A DNA stretch of 64,000 nucleotides from Pseudonocardia sp. SCN 73-27 (lineage in GTDB: Bacteria; Actinomycetota; Actinomycetes; Mycobacteriales; Pseudonocardiaceae), in the NCBI GenBank assembly GCA_001725415.1, contig MEGH01000026.1:36395-100394 (forward strand). Reading direction: 5' to 3'. Positions within the stretch are counted from its first letter, which is position 1. Each line of letters starts with the position of its first letter. The notes under the pieces were generated by a model. It saw nothing but the letters and a program-made list of their open reading frames with translations, was not told the origin of the DNA and made no database searches. This document shows positions 41,602 through 49,304 of this stretch, one piece after another. The position numbers and the translations under genes are program-made.

Positions 41602-43116
41602 ATGACCGTCACGACGCCCGCGCCCGCCGCCGCGCTCCACCACTGGGCCGGCGGAGCACCCGTGGACGGGGAGTCGGGCCGGTTCGCCGACGTCACCGAC
41701 CCCGCCACGGGCGCGACGACGGCGCGGGTGCCTCTCGCGTCCGCCGACGATGCCGCGCGCGTCATCGCGACCGCCCGTGCAGCGTTCCCCGCGTGGCGCG
41801 ACGCGTCCCTCGCCCGCCGCAGCAAGGTCCTCTTCGCGTTCCGCGCCCTCCTCGACGCCCGCGCCGACGAGCTCGCGCAGATCATCACGGCCGAGCACGG
41901 CAAGGTCCTCGCAGACGCGGCGGGGGAGGTCGCGCGCGGTCTCGAGGTCGTCGAGTTCGCATGCGGCATGCCGCACCTGCTCAAGGGGTCGGCGACCGAG
42001 AACGCCTCCACGAACGTCGACGTCGCCTCGATCCGGCAGCCGCTGGGCGTCGTCGCCGTCATCTCGCCGTTCAACTTCCCCGCGATGGTCCCGATGTGGT
42101 TCTTCCCCATCGCGATCGCCGCCGGCAACACGGTCGTGCTCAAGCCGTCGGAGAAGGTCCCCGGCGCGGCGCTCTGGCTCGCGCGGCTCTGGCAGGAGGC
42201 CGGGTTGCCGGACGGTGTGTTCAACGTGCTCAACGGGGACAAGGAGGCCGTCGACGCGCTGCTCACCAGCCCCGATGTGGCCGCGGTGTCCTTCGTCGGC
42301 TCGACGCCCGTCGCACAGTACGTCCACCGCACCGCGTCCGAGCACGGCAAGCGGGTCCAGGCGCTCGGCGGCGCGAAGAACCACATGGTCGTGCTGCCCG
42401 ACGCCGACCTCGACCTCGCCGCCGACCAGGCTGTGAACGCCGGCTTCGGCTCCGCGGGCGAGCGGTGCATGGCCATCTCCGCGGTCGTCGCCGTCGGCGA
42501 CGTCGCCGACCGGCTCGTCGCCGCGATCACCGACCGCGCCCGCGCCCTGCGCACCGGCGACGGCCGCCGCGGCACGGACATGGGTCCGCTCGTCACCCGC
42601 GCCGCGCTCGACCGCGTCACCAGTTACATCGAGGCAGGTCGACAGGCCGGGGCCACGCTCGCCCTCGACGGCCGGACCGCGCGCTACGACGCCGACGGAG
42701 ACGGATTCTTCGTCGGACCCACACTGTTCGACCACGTCACCACCGACATGTCGATCTACACCGACGAGATCTTCGGGCCTGTGCTGTCGGTGCTGCGCGT
42801 CGACACCTACGACGAGGCCCTCACCCTGGTCAACCGCAACCCGTACGGCAACGGCACCGCGATCTTCACCCATGACGGCGGCGCGGCCCGACGTTTCCAG
42901 AACGAGGTCGAGGTCGGCATGGTCGGCATCAACGTGCCGGTCCCCGTGCCCATGGCCTACTACTCGTTCGGCGGCTGGAAGAGCTCCCTGTTCGGCGACA
43001 CCCACGCCCACGGGACCGACGGCGTGCACTTCTACACCCGCACCAAGGTCGTGACGACGCGCTGGCCCGACCCCTCCCACCGCGGCGTCGACCTCGGCTT
43101 CCCGCGCAACGCCTGA
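41602..43116 (+). CDS. mmsA: CoA-acylating methylmalonate/malonate-semialdehyde dehydrogenase
   Basis: 504 residues, the MmsA length. The NAD site has GVVAVISPFNFPAMVPMWFF (the MmsA-typical PFNFPAMVP), VVLKPSEKVPGAA and VSFVGSTPVAQYVH. The catalytic Cys is in NAGFGSAGERCMAISAVVAV and the Glu of hydrolytic ALDHs is replaced by the MmsA pattern ALGGAKNHMVVLPDA. MmsA turns malonic or methylmalonic semialdehyde into acetyl- or propionyl-CoA with release of CO2. In this locus it is a plausible last step after the aminotransferase makes a semialdehyde. The gene begins after the 28-bp palindrome and GAGGAGAG. Confidence 0.93.
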   Translation: MTVTTPAPAAALHHWAGGAPVDGESGRFADVTDPATGATTARVPLASADDAARVIATARAAFPAWRDASLARRSKVLFAFRALLDARADELAQIITAEHGKVLADAAGEVARGLEVVEFACGMPHLLKGSATENASTNVDVASIRQPLGVVAVISPFNFPAMVPMWFFPIAIAAGNTVVLKPSEKVPGAALWLARLWQEAGLPDGVFNVLNGDKEAVDALLTSPDVAAVSFVGSTPVAQYVHRTASEHGKRVQALGGAKNHMVVLPDADLDLAADQAVNAGFGSAGERCMAISAVVAVGDVADRLVAAITDRARALRTGDGRRGTDMGPLVTRAALDRVTSYIEAGRQAGATLALDGRTARYDADGDGFFVGPTLFDHVTTDMSIYTDEIFGPVLSVLRVDTYDEALTLVNRNPYGNGTAIFTHDGGAARRFQNEVEVGMVGINVPVPVPMAYYSFGGWKSSLFGDTHAHGTDGVHFYTRTKVVTTRWPDPSHRGVDLGFPRNA

Positions 43117-43151
43117 CGCTGCGGCCTGCGGAACCGCCCGGGATCGCCACC

Positions 43152-43250
43152 GTGTCCGGCGTGGAGATCCGGTTCAGCGCCGGCGTGTTCGAATGGCGTG
43201 GTCCGGCCCCGGGCGGCCGGCAGGCCAACGGGACGGGACCCACGTTCTGA
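43152..43250 (+). pseudogene. Truncated DUF1905-like fragment
   Basis: A 32-codon frame from GTG: GVEIRFSAGVFEWRGPAPGG, then a short unrelated tail and TGA. The F.F.G.(L/V)(W/F)EWRGPAP pattern is the start of DUF1905 proteins (about 100-150 residues), which would continue with a (F/Y)HF segment. Only the first strand pair remains. The stretch from 43117 to 43445 otherwise shows only the leader of the next gene. Confidence 0.4.
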
Positions 43251-43445
43251 GGCCCTCGTTTCCCGCCGCGTCACCATCAACGGCGTCGATGACTGTCAGA
43301 AACAACAGTGCTTTCCGGTGTGCCCCGGGTCACCGCTAGCGTCGGCTTCGCGCTCGAAGCTCCGGTTCGGACCATCGCGTCCGTATCGCCGCCCTCCCGC
43401 GGCACCGGACGGACCGCCGACTCGACGACGAGTGAGGGGACCGCC

Positions 43446-45068
43446 TTGGCCACCACAACGACCCGCACGTTGCTCCTGAGATTCGTCGCAGTACTCGTCG
43501 GGTTGACGTTGGTGGCCGCGTGCGGGTCCGCCACCCCGTCCGGCACGAACAGCGCCGGGGGAGTGCAAGCGACCAATCCCAACGGTGGCGACCCGGCGAC
43601 CGAGGGAACGCCGAAGACCGGCGGGGTCCTGGTCATGGGTACCGACCGCGAGGCGGTGGGGTTCGACCCGACGATCCAGAACACCAACATGGCGGCGTTC
43701 GCGGTCTACGACTCGCTGATGAAGCTGACCCCCGACGGTGGGGCGGAGCCGTACCTGGCGAAGTCGATGGACTCGCCCGACGGCGGCACGACGTGGCGGC
43801 TCGGGCTGCGCGAGGGCGTCATGTTCTCCGACGGCACACCGCTGGACGCGGCGGCGGTCGTGACGAACGTGCAGCGCCACATCGACAAGAAGTCGTCGCC
43901 GGGGCACCGGTTCACCACGCCGATCAAGTCGATGCGCGCGATCGATCCGCTGACCGTCGAGTTCGGTCTCGACGGTCCGTTCGGCCTGTTCCCGGTGGCG
44001 TTCGCGGGCAACTTCACCGGCGGCAGCCTGGGATTGATCATCTCCCCGGCGGCGCTGCAGCGCTACGGCGCGCAGATCACGACGAACCCGGTAGGCGCGG
44101 GCCCGTTCGTGCTGAGCTCGTGGGTACGGGACTCGCGGATGACGTTGACCCGCAACCCGAACTACTGGCAGCAGGGCCTGCCCCGCCTGGACGGGCTGGA
44201 GTTCCGGCCGCTGCCCGACACCGAGAGCCGGTACGCGTCGATCGAGAACGGTGACGTCGACCTGATCTTCGGCGGCTACCACACGGAGCTGGTGCGGGGC
44301 ATGGCCAACCCGAACCTGCGCGTCTACTACGGGCCGGGTCACGGCGCGGAGTGGATCATCTTCAACCACACCGTCGCGCCGTTCGACGACCACCGGATGC
44401 GGGAGGCGCTGGTCCGCGGGATCGACCTGAACGCGCTGGCGGCGGTGCAGTTCCGTAACCAGATGGAGCGCGCGACGGGCTACTTCAGCGACTCCAGCGA
44501 GTATCAGACCCCGGAGGCCGCGGCGGCGTGGCCGACCTACGACGTCGAGCGCGCGAAGGCGCTGGTGCAGGAGTACGTGGCGGGTGGCGGGAACGCGACC
44601 GTCGTCTACAAGACGACGAACGCGCCCAACCGTGTCGAGTTCGCGGAGTTCCTCCAGGCGCAGATGGCGACGATCGGCATCACGCTGCAGCCGCAGTTCT
44701 ACGACCTCGCCCAGTACTCCTCGAGCGTCGTGCAGAGCCGGGACTTCCAGATCGCGGGCAACGTCGGCGGGCCGGTCGACGCGCCGTACCCGTCGTCGTC
44801 CAACGCGCTGCGCACCGGCGGCAGCCAGAACTACGGCGCGTACTCGAACCCGGAGGTCGACGCGATGCTCGACCGGGCGGCCCGCACGACCGACGAGGCC
44901 GAGCGCACGCGGCTCTACCAGCAGGTCCAGCTCGTCACCAACCAGGACCTGGCGATGGCCTACTACAGCCGCGGGTACCTGTCGACGATCGCGAAGCCCG
45001 AGGTCAAGGGCGTCGTCCGCTACCTGACGCGCGACATGTTCTACGCGACGGCCTGGCTCGACCGCTGA
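43446..45068 (+). CDS. Family 5 (oligopeptide/nickel type) ABC substrate-binding lipoprotein, orphan
   Basis: 540 residues from a TTG with GAGGGGACC upstream; earlier in-frame starts give a non-signal N-terminus. The signal is TLLLRFVAVLVGLTLVAAC with the lipid Cys at about 27. The SBP_bac_5 domain follows: PKTGGVLVMGTDREAVGFDP, WRLGLREGVMFSDGTPLDAA, TNPVGAGPFVLSSWVRDSRM and RNPNYWQQGLPRLDGLEF. Such proteins bind peptides, metals or other solutes for DppBCDF-like importers. No permease or ATPase of that type lies in the window, so it works with a system encoded elsewhere or was left behind. Confidence 0.9.
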   Translation: MATTTTRTLLLRFVAVLVGLTLVAACGSATPSGTNSAGGVQATNPNGGDPATEGTPKTGGVLVMGTDREAVGFDPTIQNTNMAAFAVYDSLMKLTPDGGAEPYLAKSMDSPDGGTTWRLGLREGVMFSDGTPLDAAAVVTNVQRHIDKKSSPGHRFTTPIKSMRAIDPLTVEFGLDGPFGLFPVAFAGNFTGGSLGLIISPAALQRYGAQITTNPVGAGPFVLSSWVRDSRMTLTRNPNYWQQGLPRLDGLEFRPLPDTESRYASIENGDVDLIFGGYHTELVRGMANPNLRVYYGPGHGAEWIIFNHTVAPFDDHRMREALVRGIDLNALAAVQFRNQMERATGYFSDSSEYQTPEAAAAWPTYDVERAKALVQEYVAGGGNATVVYKTTNAPNRVEFAEFLQAQMATIGITLQPQFYDLAQYSSSVVQSRDFQIAGNVGGPVDAPYPSSSNALRTGGSQNYGAYSNPEVDAMLDRAARTTDEAERTRLYQQVQLVTNQDLAMAYYSRGYLSTIAKPEVKGVVRYLTRDMFYATAWLDR

Positions 45069-45081
45069 CCCGCAGCGCGGC

Positions 45082-46293
45082 TCACCACGTCACCGGCAGT
45101 TCGGTCACGCCGCCGGTGACGTGGCCGACGCGGACGTCGATGGTGTCGAGGTCGCGGGCCAGGCGCAGGTCGGGAAGTCGGCGGGCGAGGGTCGCGAAGA
45201 CGGTCCGCAGCTCGACCCGGGCGAGGCTCGCCCCGATGCAGAAGTGCGGGCCGTGCCCGAACCCGAGGTGGACGTGCTCGTCGCGGTCGGGGTCGAAGGT
45301 CTCGGCGTCGGCGAAGGCGCCGGGGTCGCGGTTGGCGGCGTTGATCGAGAGGATGACGGCGTCGCCGCGGGCGATGGTGACGCCGGCGAGGTCGACGTCG
45401 GTGTGCGCGTAGCGGAGCAGGCCGAGGTCACCGGGGGCGCCGAGGCGCATGATCTCCTCGACGGTGGGGACGACGTGCGTGTCGGGGTCGGCGACGAGGG
45501 TGTCCCAGTGCTCGCGGCGGGTCATGAGGAACAGGGTGCCGAGGCCGATCCGGTTGACGGTGGTCTCGTGCCCTGCGAAAAGCAGACCGACGGCGAGGCG
45601 GATCATCTCGGGGGGATGGAAGTCCTGGTCGGCGGCCTGGGCGGCGACCAGGTCGCTGATGACGTCCTCACCGGGCTCGGCGCGCTTGGTCTCGGCGAGC
45701 CCGGCCATGTACCGGCCGAACTCGGTGCGGGCGCGGTGGGCGTCGCCGTCCTCGGACGTGGTGGCCATGCGGTCGGACAGTGCGCGGAAGGATTCGCTGT
45801 CGGCCTCGGGGACGCCGAGCAACCGGCAGATCACGGCGACGGGCAGCGGGAAGGCGAGCCCGGCGTGCATGTCCACGACGCCGTCGACCGCGGCCTCGCG
45901 TGCGGTCACGAGGTCGTCGACGTAGCCGTCGACGAGCTCCTGGACGTGGTCGGACAGTGCGAGCATCCGCTTGGCGGAGAACGCCGGGGTGAGGAGGCGG
46001 CGCATCCGGGTGTGGTCGGCCTCCTCGGTGTCGTAGCTGCCGGTGGGGCCGTCCTGGATGGCGGCGTTCGTGATCCGCGCGGCGTTCTCGGGTTCGGGGT
46101 GGGAGCGGCCGAAGCGCTTGTCGCCCAGCAGGTCGCGGACCTCGTCGAAGCGGGTCACGAGCCAGGCGGGGTCACCGGCGGGGGTGGTCACGGCGGCGGC
46201 GGGCGCCTCGCGGCGCAGGACGTCGTAGAGCGGTGCGAGGTCGAGGACGTTCGGCCGGTCGAACGGAAGTCGGCGGTCGGTGGCGGTGGTCAT
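45082..46293 (-). CDS. Cytochrome P450
   Basis: 403 residues, a soluble bacterial class I P450. The I helix has VGLLFAGHETTVNRIG with the oxygen-activating (A/G)G-E-T-T. The ExxR motif is EEIMRLGAPG, and the heme loop FGHGPHFCIGASLARVELR carries the axial Cys. HVHLGFGHG and NAANRDPGAFADAETFDPDR are the usual flanks. It should hydroxylate an unknown small molecule using ferredoxin partners that are not encoded here. The ATG at 46293 was chosen over an upstream extension that crosses the AT-rich promoter. Divergent is a TetR gene. Confidence 0.93.
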   Translation of the reverse strand: MTTATDRRLPFDRPNVLDLAPLYDVLRREAPAAAVTTPAGDPAWLVTRFDEVRDLLGDKRFGRSHPEPENAARITNAAIQDGPTGSYDTEEADHTRMRRLLTPAFSAKRMLALSDHVQELVDGYVDDLVTAREAAVDGVVDMHAGLAFPLPVAVICRLLGVPEADSESFRALSDRMATTSEDGDAHRARTEFGRYMAGLAETKRAEPGEDVISDLVAAQAADQDFHPPEMIRLAVGLLFAGHETTVNRIGLGTLFLMTRREHWDTLVADPDTHVVPTVEEIMRLGAPGDLGLLRYAHTDVDLAGVTIARGDAVILSINAANRDPGAFADAETFDPDRDEHVHLGFGHGPHFCIGASLARVELRTVFATLARRLPDLRLARDLDTIDVRVGHVTGGVTELPVTW

Positions 46294-46330
46294 CGGACTC
46301 CTTCCCGAGGCGCGGTCCCCCACCGTACGA

Positions 46331-46355
46331 TTTATTGTCACCGACTGCCAATTAA
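46331..46355. promoter_or_regulatory. AT-rich promoter/operator between P450 and TetR
   Basis: TTTATTGTCA and GCCAATTAAG form a loose inverted repeat (TTA-TTG against CAA-TTAA) in an otherwise GC-rich window. It lies 38 bp before the P450 gene. A plausible site for the divergent TetR; a -10-like TAAGCT for the TetR gene is at 46394. Confidence 0.4.
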
Positions 46356-46435
46356 GAGCGCAGCGCGCGGCCCGACGCCGATCGGGGCGCGCCTAAGCTG
46401 CTCCCGACGAATCGGGCACGCAACAGGGAGGTGCC

Positions 46436-47104
46436 GTGCAGGACCGGGGTGACACCGCGACCCGTCGTGGACGGCCGCCGATCAGCGACGCGCAGCGCCG
46501 CGAGCAGCGCCTCGCCATCTCCCGGCGGGCCGTGCGGCTGTTCCGGGAGCAGGGCGTCGCGGCCACGTCGGGGGAGCAGATCGCCCAGGCGGCGGGCGTC
46601 TCCGAGCGCACCCTGTGGCGCTGGTTCCGCACCAAGGAGAGCTGCGTCGAACCCTTGCTCTCGCGCGCGACCGACGGCTTCCAGACGGTCCTGCGCTCCT
46701 GGCCGCAGGGTGTCGACCTCGCCGAGCACCTGCGCGCCGAGTACGCCTTCCTCGCCGACCCGGCCGACGGCGACGTCGGTGACGTGCTCGCCGTCGTCCG
46801 CATGACCCGCGACGAGCCCGTCCTCCGCGCGGTGTGGCTGGTGCTGCACGAACGCGCCGAGGCCACGCTCGCGCAGGTCCTCGCCGAGCGCGCCGGTGTC
46901 CCCGCCGACGACCTGGGCATCCGGCTGCAGGCGGCGACCGTCAACGCCGCGCTGCGTGTCGCCACCGAGGACATCGCCGCGTCGGTGATCGCGGCCGCCG
47001 ATCCCGCTGCGGCGCATCGCAACCGCGCCCGGCTCGGGACGGCGCTGCGGTCGGCGCTGCACGCCTTCGACCCGGGCGACGACCTCGCCCCGCGCACCGT
47101 CTGA
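46436..47104 (+). CDS. TetR-family transcriptional regulator
   Basis: 222 residues from a GTG with GGGAGGTG upstream. HTH: RRAVRLFREQGVAATSGEQI, then AQAAGVSERTLWRWFRTKES. The ligand domain is helical with an odd FLADPADGDVGDVLAVVRMT segment. It is divergent from the P450 gene and likely represses it; the two share 142 bp with an AT-rich site. Ligand unknown, perhaps the P450 substrate. Confidence 0.9.
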   Translation: MQDRGDTATRRGRPPISDAQRREQRLAISRRAVRLFREQGVAATSGEQIAQAAGVSERTLWRWFRTKESCVEPLLSRATDGFQTVLRSWPQGVDLAEHLRAEYAFLADPADGDVGDVLAVVRMTRDEPVLRAVWLVLHERAEATLAQVLAERAGVPADDLGIRLQAATVNAALRVATEDIAASVIAAADPAAAHRNRARLGTALRSALHAFDPGDDLAPRTV

Positions 47105-47113
47105 GCGCCGGCG

Positions 47114-48019
47114 TCAGCCCGTCCGGCCCGCCTTGCGCCACGCCGCCGGCGGGACGCCGTGCTCGGCGCGGAACCGGCGCACGAAGTAGCCCGTCTCCCG
47201 GTAGCCCACGCGTCTGCCGATCTCTGCGACCGTCAGGTCCGACCCGGCCAGCAGCCGACGGGCCTCCCGCATCCGGCGCTCGGTGATCCACTGCTGCACG
47301 GTGCGGCCGGTCCGCCTGCCCACGACCGTCGTGACGTGCCCGGGTGTCAGCCCGACCGCGGACGCCACGTCGCGCAAGGAGATCGGCTCGTGGAACCGCG
47401 TCTCGACGACGTCGAGCACCGCGGCGAGCAACGGCTCGACACCCGGGTCCTCCGGCGGACCGGGCTGCAGCCGGCCCAACCGCACGAGCAGCAGCGTCAG
47501 GTGCGCGCGGACGGCGTCGGCGTACCCGTCGCGGCGGCCGCGCAGCTCGTCGTCGAGGTCGCGCAGGTGCGCGGTCCAGGCGGCGCGCTCCTCCTCGGGG
47601 ACGCGGAGCCGTTGCGCGCCACCACGTCGGTGCCCGCCGAACGCCGCCAACAGGGGATGGGAGCGCCACGAGGCGAGCGGGGCGGCCGCGGCGGGATCGA
47701 CGGCGTCGGCGGGGAAGAACACCGCCCACATGCGGGCGTGGCGGTCGGGGTCGGGGCGGCTGGTCACGACGGCTCCCGGCGCCATCACGAACGCGTCGCC
47801 CGCGTCGAGCGACCAGTCGTGGCCGTCGACGCACATGGAGTCGGTGCCCTCGACGACGTAGAGCAGGACGAGGAAGTCGTGCGCGTGCGCGCCCAGGACC
47901 ACGGTGTCGTGCGGCGTGCCGTCCCAGCTGCGGACGGTGACGGGCGGCACGCCCGCGCGCCGGTCGTAGCCGACCAGCTGGACGCCATCGGCATGCGTGT
48001 CCGAAGAAAGTCCCATCAT
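47114..48019 (-). CDS. AraC-family transcriptional regulator
   Basis: 301 residues. The N-terminal half is a cupin-like arm (VVLGAHAHDFLVLLYVVEGT, DWSLDAGDAFVMAPGAVV). The C-terminal double HTH reads PISLRDVASAVGLTPGHVTT, VGRRTGRTVQQWITERRMRE, LTVAEIGRRVGYRETGYFVR and RFRAEHGVPPAAWRK. It is divergent from a methyltransferase gene with a Gly-His repeat and probably governs it. The first of two adjacent ATGs was taken as start. Ligand unknown. Confidence 0.91.
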   Translation of the reverse strand: MMGLSSDTHADGVQLVGYDRRAGVPPVTVRSWDGTPHDTVVLGAHAHDFLVLLYVVEGTDSMCVDGHDWSLDAGDAFVMAPGAVVTSRPDPDRHARMWAVFFPADAVDPAAAAPLASWRSHPLLAAFGGHRRGGAQRLRVPEEERAAWTAHLRDLDDELRGRRDGYADAVRAHLTLLLVRLGRLQPGPPEDPGVEPLLAAVLDVVETRFHEPISLRDVASAVGLTPGHVTTVVGRRTGRTVQQWITERRMREARRLLAGSDLTVAEIGRRVGYRETGYFVRRFRAEHGVPPAAWRKAGRTG

Positions 48020-48101
48020 GTCCACACTTCGTTGCTTGTCCGCAGATCGGAGCATGCTCAGACTGGGGCAGGTAATCGAACTTCGTCTTCTGGAGTGAAC
48101 C

Positions 48102-48833
48102 ATGAGCACCGCCACCGCCGCCCGCGAGTACCTGCCGGCGCTGGTCAACCCGCACCTGCTGCCGTTCTACGACCGGTTCTCCCGGTTCCTCGGCGCGCGG
48201 GACGCGCACTGGCGGCTGCTCGTCCAGGCCGGGATCGAGCCGGGCACGCGGGTCCTCGAGATCGGCTGCGGCACCGGCAACCTCGTGATGCTGGCGGCGC
48301 ACGCGGAGCCGGCCGCGGTGATCACCGGGATCGACCCCGATCCGGAGGCGATCTCCTGGGCGCGCCGCAAGGCCGCGAAGGCCGGCGCCGCGGTGACACT
48401 GCTGGAGGGGTTCGCCGAGGAGAGCCCGCTGGCCGACGGCAGCGTCGACCGGGTGCTGTCGTCGTTCATGCTGCACCACGTGTCGGCGCCCGACCGCATC
48501 CTGGCGCTGCGGGAGGCCCGCCGCGTCCTGGCGCCCGGCGGGCGGCTGCACCTGGTCGACATCGACCGCGGCGAGGCGGTGCCGCTGGCCCGGGCGGTGT
48601 CGCGGATCGCGTCGACCCGGCTGCGGGCGGCGGCGCACGGCCACATCGGCCGCCACGACCACGGTGCGCAGGGCCACGGCCACGGCCACGGGCACGGGCA
48701 CGGTCACGGTCATGGGCACGAGGGTCCGGACGTCGCCGCGATGCTCGCCGAGGCCGGGTTCTCGACCGTCGTCAACCTGGGGACGGGCGACAGCAAGCTC
48801 GGCGGCTTCACCTTCTGGCGCGCGGAGGTCTGA
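48102..48833 (+). CDS. SAM-dependent methyltransferase with Gly-His repeat
   Basis: 243 residues. The class I methyltransferase core is clear: GTRVLEIGCGTGNLVMLAAH (SAM site), ITGIDPDPEAISWARRKAAK, LADGSVDRVLSSFMLHHVSA and RRVLAPGGRLHLVDIDRGEA. Between the core and the last strands (about residues 183-208) lies a run of alternating Gly and His, about nine HG pairs, encoded by six-base repeats at 48660-48722. Such runs bind Ni, Zn, Co or Cu ions in other proteins. The final part MLAEAGFSTVVNLGTGDSKL completes the fold. ATG with GGAGTGA upstream. Substrate unknown; control by the divergent AraC is likely. Confidence 0.88.
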   Translation: MSTATAAREYLPALVNPHLLPFYDRFSRFLGARDAHWRLLVQAGIEPGTRVLEIGCGTGNLVMLAAHAEPAAVITGIDPDPEAISWARRKAAKAGAAVTLLEGFAEESPLADGSVDRVLSSFMLHHVSAPDRILALREARRVLAPGGRLHLVDIDRGEAVPLARAVSRIASTRLRAAAHGHIGRHDHGAQGHGHGHGHGHGHGHGHEGPDVAAMLAEAGFSTVVNLGTGDSKLGGFTFWRAEV

Positions 48834-48840
48834 CCCGCTC

Positions 48841-48880
48841 GTGCGTGGCGATGGTCGTTGTAGCGACCATGGCCGCGCAC
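48841..48880. repeat. 40-bp palindromic repeat, copy B
   Basis: GTGCGTGGCGATGGTCGTTG followed by TAGCGACCATGGCCGCGCAC, then AGGG as in copy A (26681-26720). Pairing is kept along the stem with one mismatch and three G-T pairs. It lies 7 bp after the methyltransferase stop and 16 bp before the SnoaL-like start. Confidence 0.8.
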
Positions 48881-48896
48881 AGGGTTGACTGGGGTC

Positions 48897-49304
48897 ATGA
48901 GCACGTCCGAGGCGGCCGTCGACGTCGCCAACCGGTACCTGGCGCTGTGTTCCGACGGGCACACCGACGAGGCGGCCGCGCTGCTCGCGCCGGGCGCGTC
49001 GATCGTGTTCCCCGGCGGAGTCGCCTACAGCGGACCCGCCGACCAGGTCGAGCACGGCAGGATGCTGTACCGCCGCGTCGACAAGGACATCGAGCGCGTC
49101 GACGTCTACCGGTCGGCCGACGACACTCGCTGGTGCGTGATCATCAACGGCACCCTGAACGGCGAGGCGTCCGACGGCAGCGCGTTCGCCGGGGTGCGGT
49201 TCATCGACCGCTTCGGCGTGCGCGACGGCCTCATCGACGAGCACCACGTGTGGAACGACCTCGCCGCGGTCGGGGTCGTCGCCTCGTTCACGGTCGGTCG
49301 ATAG
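48897..49304 (+). CDS. SnoaL-like (NTF2-fold) protein
   Basis: 135 residues. AAVDVANRYLALCSDGHTDE is the first helix, then GASIVFPGGVAYSGPADQVE and the strands VYRSADDTRWCVIINGTLNG, GVRFIDRFGVRDGLIDEHHV and WNDLAAVG. This is the cone-shaped NTF2/SnoaL barrel used by polyketide cyclases, ketosteroid isomerases and many binding proteins. No Asp/His catalytic pair can be assigned with confidence. Its last 17 bases overlap the end of the convergent MFS gene. The palindromic repeat copy B is just upstream. Confidence 0.8.
   Translation: MSTSEAAVDVANRYLALCSDGHTDEAAALLAPGASIVFPGGVAYSGPADQVEHGRMLYRRVDKDIERVDVYRSADDTRWCVIINGTLNGEASDGSAFAGVRFIDRFGVRDGLIDEHHVWNDLAAVGVVASFTVGR

Noticed and set aside
41551-43080. 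509-codon minus-strand frame opposite mmsA
   Set aside because: Antisense shadow of the dehydrogenase gene, no recognisable domain.
48655-48725. CRISPR-like or satellite repeat
   Set aside because: The repeat is a hexamer inside an intact methyltransferase frame and codes for Gly-His pairs; there are no spacers.
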